The notes under the pieces: generated by a model
The model's database searches: none
What the model was told of the DNA's origin: nothing
Seen by the model: the letters and a program-made list of their open reading frames with translations, nothing else
Source: Butyrivibrio sp.
Lineage (GTDB): Bacteria; Bacillota; Clostridia; Lachnospirales; Lachnospiraceae
Assembly: GCA_017535785.1 (NCBI GenBank)
Contig: JAFXTN010000023.1
Location: forward strand, 19,347-83,346
Reading direction: 5' to 3'
DNA: 64,000 bases
Part shown: one piece after another, positions 59,295 through 64,000 of the stretch
Position numbering within the stretch: the stretch's first letter is position 1
How the letters are laid out: each line of letters begins with the position of its first letter
Made by a program: the position numbers and the translations under genes

Positions 59295-60788
59295 ATGGCA
59301 AAGGAAGTTTTGTATAGTAGCACCAGGGGCGCACAGGGCCAGATTAAGGCTTCTGAGGCGATTCTTAGAGGACTCGCACCGGACGGAGGATTGTATGTTC
59401 CGGATCATATACCGCATCTTGAAAAGAGCCTTAGAGAGATTTCAGAGCTCGATTATCAGGGAACAGCTTATGAAGTAATGAAGCTTCTTCTTACGGATTA
59501 CACAGAGGAAGAGCTCAAATATTGCATTTCTCATGCATATGATTCCAAGTTCGATACCAAAGAAATAGCACCCATAGCTGAAGCAGACGGCGCATACTAT
59601 CTTGAGCTTTATCATGGAGCAACCATTGCTTTTAAGGATATGGCACTTTCAATCCTGCCTTATCTCATGACAACTGCGGCTAAGAAGAACAACGCCAAGA
59701 ACGAGATCGTTATTCTTACAGCTACCAGTGGAGATACAGGAAAGGCTGCACTTGCAGGTTTTGCTGACGTTCCCGGAACAAGGATCATCGTATTTTATCC
59801 CAAGCACGGTGTAAGCCCCATCCAGGAGCAGCAGATGGTCACACAGAAGGGTGACAATACCTGCGTAATAGGAATTGAAGGAAACTTTGACGATGCTCAG
59901 ACAGGAGTAAAGAAGCTCTTTACAGATCCCGAGCTCGCTAAGCAGATGGATGAGAAGGGATTCCAGTTCTCATCTGCAAACTCGATCAATATCGGTCGTC
60001 TTGTACCTCAGATCGTATATTATGTATATTCATACGCTAAGCTCCTTAAAGAAGGCAGGATTGCGGATGACGACAAGATCAACGTTGTAGTTCCCACAGG
60101 TAACTTCGGAAACATCCTTGCAGCATACTATGCTAAGAACATGGGCGTGCCGATCGGAAAGCTTATCTGCGCATCCAACTCAAACAAGGTACTTTTCGAC
60201 TTCTTCCAGACAGGAGAATACGACAGAAATCGTGATTTCGTGCTCACAGCTTCTCCTTCAATGGATATTCTTATCTCATCTAACCTTGAGAGACTTATCT
60301 ATCACATCTCAGGCGACAGCGCATCCAAGGATGCTGAGTACATGAAGCAGCTCACTGAGACAGGTAAGTATGAAATAACAGATGATATGAGATCTAAGCT
60401 TGTCGACTTCTTTGGCGGATTTGCTACAGAAGAAGAGACTTTTGATACGATAAGAAAGGTATTCGATAAGACCGGATATCTTATGGATACACATACAGCA
60501 GTTGCAAGCTCTGTTTACAGCAAGTATGTAAATGAGACAGGTGATAAAACAGCAACTGTTATTGCTTCGACAGCAAGCCCATTCAAATTCACAAGAAGCG
60601 TAATGAACGCACTTGGAAAAGGAGATGACAGCAAGGACGATTTCGCTCTTGCCGATGAACTCTCAGCAGTATCCGGAGTTGCCATCCCTGATGCGGTTTC
60701 TTCGATCAGAACAGCAGAGATCAGACATAAGACCGTTGTCGATAAGACAGAAATGGAGAAAGCAGTTAAGAATTTCTTGGGCATGTAA
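59295..60788 (+). CDS. thrC: Threonine synthase
   Basis: Converts O-phosphohomoserine to threonine with PLP. The N-terminal YSSTRGAQGQIKASEAILRG and APDGGLYVPDHIP are typical of the long form. The PLP Lys is in HGATIAFKDMALS. The phosphate loop is ILTATSGDTGKAALAGF. Length 497 aa fits. AGAGGAG is upstream. Citrate synthase follows after 21 nt. Confidence 0.96.
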   Translation: MAKEVLYSSTRGAQGQIKASEAILRGLAPDGGLYVPDHIPHLEKSLREISELDYQGTAYEVMKLLLTDYTEEELKYCISHAYDSKFDTKEIAPIAEADGAYYLELYHGATIAFKDMALSILPYLMTTAAKKNNAKNEIVILTATSGDTGKAALAGFADVPGTRIIVFYPKHGVSPIQEQQMVTQKGDNTCVIGIEGNFDDAQTGVKKLFTDPELAKQMDEKGFQFSSANSINIGRLVPQIVYYVYSYAKLLKEGRIADDDKINVVVPTGNFGNILAAYYAKNMGVPIGKLICASNSNKVLFDFFQTGEYDRNRDFVLTASPSMDILISSNLERLIYHISGDSASKDAEYMKQLTETGKYEITDDMRSKLVDFFGGFATEEETFDTIRKVFDKTGYLMDTHTAVASSVYSKYVNETGDKTATVIASTASPFKFTRSVMNALGKGDDSKDDFALADELSAVSGVAIPDAVSSIRTAEIRHKTVVDKTEMEKAVKNFLGM

Positions 60789-60809
60789 TACTAAAATACG
60801 GAGGTGCGA

Positions 60810-62180
60810 ATGGAAAACGGAAAGAATATTTACTCAGAAAACACACCGCAGATTGTTGAACTTGCTAAGCTTTCGGAAGTTGCCGATCAGATAGAGAACG
60901 ATCTTTTTCTTAAATACGATGTAAAAAGAGGCTTGAGAGACCTCAACGGTAAGGGCGTACTTACCGGACTTACACGTATTTCGGAGATCATTGCCAAGGA
61001 GGAAGTTGACGGAAAGAGCATTCCCAAGGACGGAGAGCTCTACTTTAGAGGATATGACGTAAAAGACCTTATCAAGGCCGCGGTTGACGATAAGAGATTT
61101 GCTTTTGAGGAGTGTGCTTATCTGCTTTTATTTGATAAGCTTCCCGACAAGACAGAGCTTGATGATTTTAACAGGCTCCTTGGATTCTACAGATCTCTTC
61201 CCACAAGCTTTGTAAGAGACATCATCATGAAGGCACCCAGTAAGGATATGATGAATACACTGGCAAGGAGCGTGCTTACGCTTTACTCCTATGACGACCT
61301 TGCAGACGACACATCACTTCCCAATGTACTCAGACAGAGCCTTCAGCTTATAAGCCTTTTCCCTCTTTTATCCATCTACGGATATCAGGCTTACAATCAC
61401 TATCATGAGGGAAATACATTGTTCATTCATCCGCCTATTGAGAGTCTTTCAACGGCGGAGACCATATTACAGCTGCTAAGGCCCGACAGCAAATACACTG
61501 AGCTTGAAGCAAGACTTCTTGATATCTGTCTTGTCCTTCATATGGAGCACGGTGGCGGTAACAACTCATCTTTCACAACGCATGTTGTGAGCTCAAGTAT
61601 GACAGATACATATTCGGTTATTGCAGCGGCTATCGGTTCACTTAAAGGTCCCAGACACGGTGGAGCCAACATCAAGGTTGTTCACATGTTTGATGACATC
61701 GAGCAGAATGTAAAGAACTGGGAAGATGAAGATGAGCTTTCGGCTTACCTTGAAAAGATACTTAACAAGGAAGCATTTGATCAGGCAGGTCTTATCTATG
61801 GTATAGGACATGCTATTTATTCCAAATCTGACCCGAGAGCCCTTATCCTTAAGAGCTTTGTAGAGAAGCTTGCGGTTGAAAAGGGCAGGGAAAAAGAGCT
61901 TGCGCTTTACGAAGCTGTTGAGAGGCTTGCGCCGCAGATCATCAGCGGAGAGCGTACTATGTACAAGGGTGTCAGCGCAAACGTTGACTTCTATTCAGGC
62001 TTTGTATACAGAATGCTCGATCTTCCCGAGGAGCTTTATCCCACAATCTTTGCTATGGCCAGGATCGTAGGATGGAGCGCACACAGAATGGAAGAGCTTG
62101 CCAACAACGGTAAGATCATCCGTCCTGCATATATGGCGATTGAGCCCAGAAAAGATTACGTCTCTATGGATGAGAGATGA
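60810..62180 (+). CDS. Citrate synthase
   Basis: Condenses acetyl-CoA and oxaloacetate to citrate. Active-site motifs are LHMEHGGGNNSSFTTHVVSS, GPRHGGANIKVVHMF and the GIGHAIYSKSDPRALIL block; FRGYDVKDLIKA is the N-terminal signature. The length (456 aa) matches the Clostridia-type enzyme. ATG 60810 is preferred over GTG 60804 because CGGAGG ends at 60804. Aconitase and isocitrate dehydrogenase are not in the window; the enzyme likely feeds glutamate and thereby arginine synthesis. Confidence 0.95.
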   Translation: MENGKNIYSENTPQIVELAKLSEVADQIENDLFLKYDVKRGLRDLNGKGVLTGLTRISEIIAKEEVDGKSIPKDGELYFRGYDVKDLIKAAVDDKRFAFEECAYLLLFDKLPDKTELDDFNRLLGFYRSLPTSFVRDIIMKAPSKDMMNTLARSVLTLYSYDDLADDTSLPNVLRQSLQLISLFPLLSIYGYQAYNHYHEGNTLFIHPPIESLSTAETILQLLRPDSKYTELEARLLDICLVLHMEHGGGNNSSFTTHVVSSSMTDTYSVIAAAIGSLKGPRHGGANIKVVHMFDDIEQNVKNWEDEDELSAYLEKILNKEAFDQAGLIYGIGHAIYSKSDPRALILKSFVEKLAVEKGREKELALYEAVERLAPQIISGERTMYKGVSANVDFYSGFVYRMLDLPEELYPTIFAMARIVGWSAHRMEELANNGKIIRPAYMAIEPRKDYVSMDER

Positions 62181-62222
62181 TAACTCAAAAACAGACAGAT
62201 TTCTGATTTCACTTTATTGGAG

Positions 62223-62246
62223 AAAGCAGGTTCTGCCTGTTTTTTG
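62223..62246 (+). terminator. Terminator after citrate synthase
   Basis: AAAGCAGG and CCTGTTTT form a stem around TTCTG, followed by a T-run. Confidence 0.8.
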
Positions 62247-62356
62247 TTTGTCTAAAAATACACGATACTTTTTCTTCGGAAAAGTATATGGCAAAATGCA
62301 CTCAATTTGCATTTTATTTTTGGTGAATTTTTAACAACGATTTTAGGATTTTGCTA

Positions 62357-62385
62357 TTGAGTTTTGTGTGGTATGCACATATAAT
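62357..62385 (+). promoter_or_regulatory. Promoter for the iron alcohol dehydrogenase
   Basis: TTGAGT at 62357-62362 and a perfect TATAAT at 62380-62385 have 17-nt spacing. The leader is about 40 nt with GAAGGAGG. Confidence 0.7.
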
Positions 62386-62431
62386 ATGGGTATGTTATTT
62401 TATTAACGATTTACTGAAGGAGGTATTTTTT

Positions 62432-63649
62432 ATGTCACGTTTTACACTGCCCAGAGATGTTTACCACGGAAAGGGTGCTCTTGAAGCACTTAAGACTTTT
62501 GAGGGCAAACGCGCCATCATCTGCACAGGTGGCGGCTCAATGAAAAGAGGGGGATTTTTACAGAAAGTAGAGGCTTATCTTAAAGAGGCCGGAATGGAAG
62601 TGGAACTCTTTGAGGGAATCGAGTCCGATCCTTCCGTTGAGACTGTTATGAAGGGTGCAGAAGCTATGCAGAAATTCCAGCCTGACTGGATCGTAGCAAT
62701 TGGTGGTGGTTCACCTATAGATGCAGCTAAGGCTATGTGGATCAAATATGAGTATCCCGAGACAACATTCGAAGATATGTGCAAGGTATTCGGACTTCCC
62801 AAGCTCCGCACCAAGGCTAAATTCTGTGCTATTTCTTCTACATCGGGAACAGCTACAGAGGTTACAGCTTTCTCTATCATCACAGATTACCAGAAGGGTA
62901 TCAAGTTCCCTATCGCTGATTTCGAGATCACACCCGATGTTGCTATCGTAGATCCCGAACTTGCACATACAATGCCCAAGAAGCTCGTTGCTCATACAGG
63001 TATGGATGCTATGACTCACGCTGTTGAGGCATATGTTTCTACAGCTAACTGCGATTACACAGATCCTCTCGCAATCCACGCGATCGAGATGATCATGGAC
63101 AATCTTGTTAAATCATACAATGAGGATATGGACGCAATAGATGCAATGCACAACGCACAGTGTCTTGCCGGAATGGCATTCTCCAATGCGCTTCTTGGTA
63201 TCGTTCACTCAATGGCTCACAAGACAGGTGCTGTATTCGCAGATCAGGGCGCACACATCATCCACGGCGCAGCTAATGCTATGTACCTTCCTAAGGTAGT
63301 TGCATTCAATGCCAAGGATCCCACAGCTAAGAAGCGTTACGGCGTTATCGCTGATTACATGCACCTTGGCGGATCCAATGACGATGAGAAGGTTAAGCTC
63401 CTTATCGAGTACCTCCGCAAGATGAATGACGATCTCAACATTCCTCACAGCATCAATCACTACGGAGCAGACGGACTTCCCGCAGAGCAGGGCTTTGTAT
63501 CCGAGGAAGTATTCCTTGAGAGACTCCACGACATCGCAGCCAACGCTATCCTCGATGCCTGCACAGGATCTAACCCTCGTCAGCCCAGCCAGGAAGAGAT
63601 GGAAAAACTCCTCAAGTGCTGCTACTATGACACAGAGGTAGATTTCTGA
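62432..63649 (+). CDS. Iron-containing alcohol dehydrogenase
   Basis: A 405-aa group III alcohol dehydrogenase that interconverts aldehydes and alcohols in fermentation. The N-terminal nucleotide loop is IVAIGGGSPIDAAKAMW. Metal ligands are in HTGMDAMTHAVEAYVS and IVHSMAHKTGAVF with HIIHGAANA. The sequence is close to butanol/ethanol dehydrogenases by motif; the substrate cannot be fixed. ATG 62432 has AAGGAGG upstream; the longer open frame to 62351 overlaps the promoter. Confidence 0.94.
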   Translation: MSRFTLPRDVYHGKGALEALKTFEGKRAIICTGGGSMKRGGFLQKVEAYLKEAGMEVELFEGIESDPSVETVMKGAEAMQKFQPDWIVAIGGGSPIDAAKAMWIKYEYPETTFEDMCKVFGLPKLRTKAKFCAISSTSGTATEVTAFSIITDYQKGIKFPIADFEITPDVAIVDPELAHTMPKKLVAHTGMDAMTHAVEAYVSTANCDYTDPLAIHAIEMIMDNLVKSYNEDMDAIDAMHNAQCLAGMAFSNALLGIVHSMAHKTGAVFADQGAHIIHGAANAMYLPKVVAFNAKDPTAKKRYGVIADYMHLGGSNDDEKVKLLIEYLRKMNDDLNIPHSINHYGADGLPAEQGFVSEEVFLERLHDIAANAILDACTGSNPRQPSQEEMEKLLKCCYYDTEVDF

Positions 63650-63674
63650 TAAAAATTAAATTGTAAGAATATAT

Positions 63675-63727
63675 AAAAGGACAGATTTTTCTTTTATTCC
63701 TCATGATAAAAGAAAATATGTCCTTTT
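63675..63727 (+). terminator. Terminator after the alcohol dehydrogenase
   Basis: AAAGGACA and TGTCCTTT arms with an inner TTTCTTTTA/TAAAAGAAA stem, ending in TTTTTGTTTT. Confidence 0.9.
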
Positions 63728-63798
63728 TGTTTTACTTGCCTAAATATTTATATATGTATTTCATTAGAATATAAGTTAAGTTTCATAAAAGGAACAAC

Positions 63799-63827
63799 TT
63801 GTTATGCATGAATATTCATGATAAAAT
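63799..63827 (+). promoter_or_regulatory. Promoter with a palindromic spacer
   Basis: TTGTTA at 63799-63804 and TAAAAT at 63822-63827 have 17-nt spacing. The spacer holds a perfect 14-bp palindrome, CATGAATATTCATG (63807-63820), a likely operator for the gene at the right edge. Confidence 0.6.
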
Positions 63828-63876
63828 ATTACTCAAATGTTACAATAAAACGCTTAATAAAAAGGGAATAATAAAA

Positions 63877-64000
63877 ATGTCAGAGAAGGAATTACATATC
63901 GATACTTTCAAATATACGGGTATCGTTAATGAGATCAAGAATATGGCGGCGTCCTGCAATTTATCGGCAAAGCCGCTTGAAAGCGTAAAAGCTTGGAATA
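63877..64000 (+). CDS. Partial gene of unknown function, cut by the window edge
   Basis: The reading frame opens at ATG 63877 (MSEKELHIDTFKYTGIVNEI) and runs to the end of the window without a stop, giving only 41 residues. AAAGGG lies upstream at long spacing. The amino-terminal segment is hydrophilic. No family can be named from this fragment. Confidence 0.6.
   Translation, partial: MSEKELHIDTFKYTGIVNEIKNMAASCNLSAKPLESVKAWN

Overview
This window looks like a chromosomal segment from a low-to-mid GC, Gram-positive anaerobe of the Lachnospiraceae (Butyrivibrio-like; genus not settled). The evidence is AGGAGG-type ribosome sites with several TTG/GTG starts, consensus TTGNNN-17-TATAAT promoters, Firmicutes gene orders (cysS-mrnC-rlmB-sigH; rpmE-DUF1385-prmC-prfA; comEC-holA), lipoprotein-style surface proteins and a fermentative iron alcohol dehydrogenase. 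I see no phage, insertion sequence or CRISPR array. Most of the window is ordinary core genome with a few accessory islands.

Layout. 1-4.6 kb: aroE-aroK fusion, queH, a small membrane protein and argS. 4.6-4.95 kb: a repeat island of three foldback hairpins followed by a 27-bp tandem array. 5-8.8 kb: MATE exporter, ketopantoate reductase-like protein and an AT-rich secreted protein, then a tRNA-Met(CAT) on the minus strand. 9-14 kb: GH13 amylase, membrane EAL phosphodiesterase, an unknown protein, GNAT, and a CarD-like regulator behind a promoter with a perfect cre-like palindrome. 14-24.7 kb: AlaX-type editing protein, azlCD, ispF with a Cys/Gly tail, cysS-mrnC-rlmB-sigH, rpmE-DUF1385-prmC-prfA and a lone HPt protein. 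25-29.6 kb: LacI regulator, DegV, LytTR regulator, DUF1294 and argG. 29.65-29.92 kb: divergent argG/argC control region with ARG-box-like repeats between two well-formed promoters, followed by argC-GNAT-argJ-argB-argD and a solute-binding-like protein. 36.4-44.8 kb: comEA, a two-component pair, a GerMN lipoprotein, comEC and holA, with a DUF4234/DUF2752 pair on the other strand. 44.8-49.7 kb: DUF1653, GT2, PAP2-like protein, lipid kinase and glyA.

The most interesting part is 49.9-59.2 kb. A consensus promoter and strong terminator bracket about 375 nt of structured sequence without a plausible gene (an RNA gene of unknown class). Next comes a module of an apparently dead GH3-like membrane protein, a VTC-type polyphosphate polymerase domain protein and a DUF4956 membrane protein. 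Then six tandem paralogous lipoproteins lie on the minus strand behind one strong promoter whose -10 overlaps a 10-bp inverted repeat, with a CCTTTTATAAG element repeated between the genes, and finally an AP2-like protein. The right end holds thrC, citrate synthase, an iron alcohol dehydrogenase and the start of a gene cut by the window edge.

How genes work together: argC/J/B/D plus argG cover most of arginine synthesis and share one ArgR-type control region. comEA/comEC supply DNA uptake parts, with a sensor kinase system embedded between them. thrC, gltA, glyA, aroE-aroK and the arg genes suggest a prototrophic anaerobe with a partial TCA arm toward glutamate. All assignments come from reading motifs; no database search was run.
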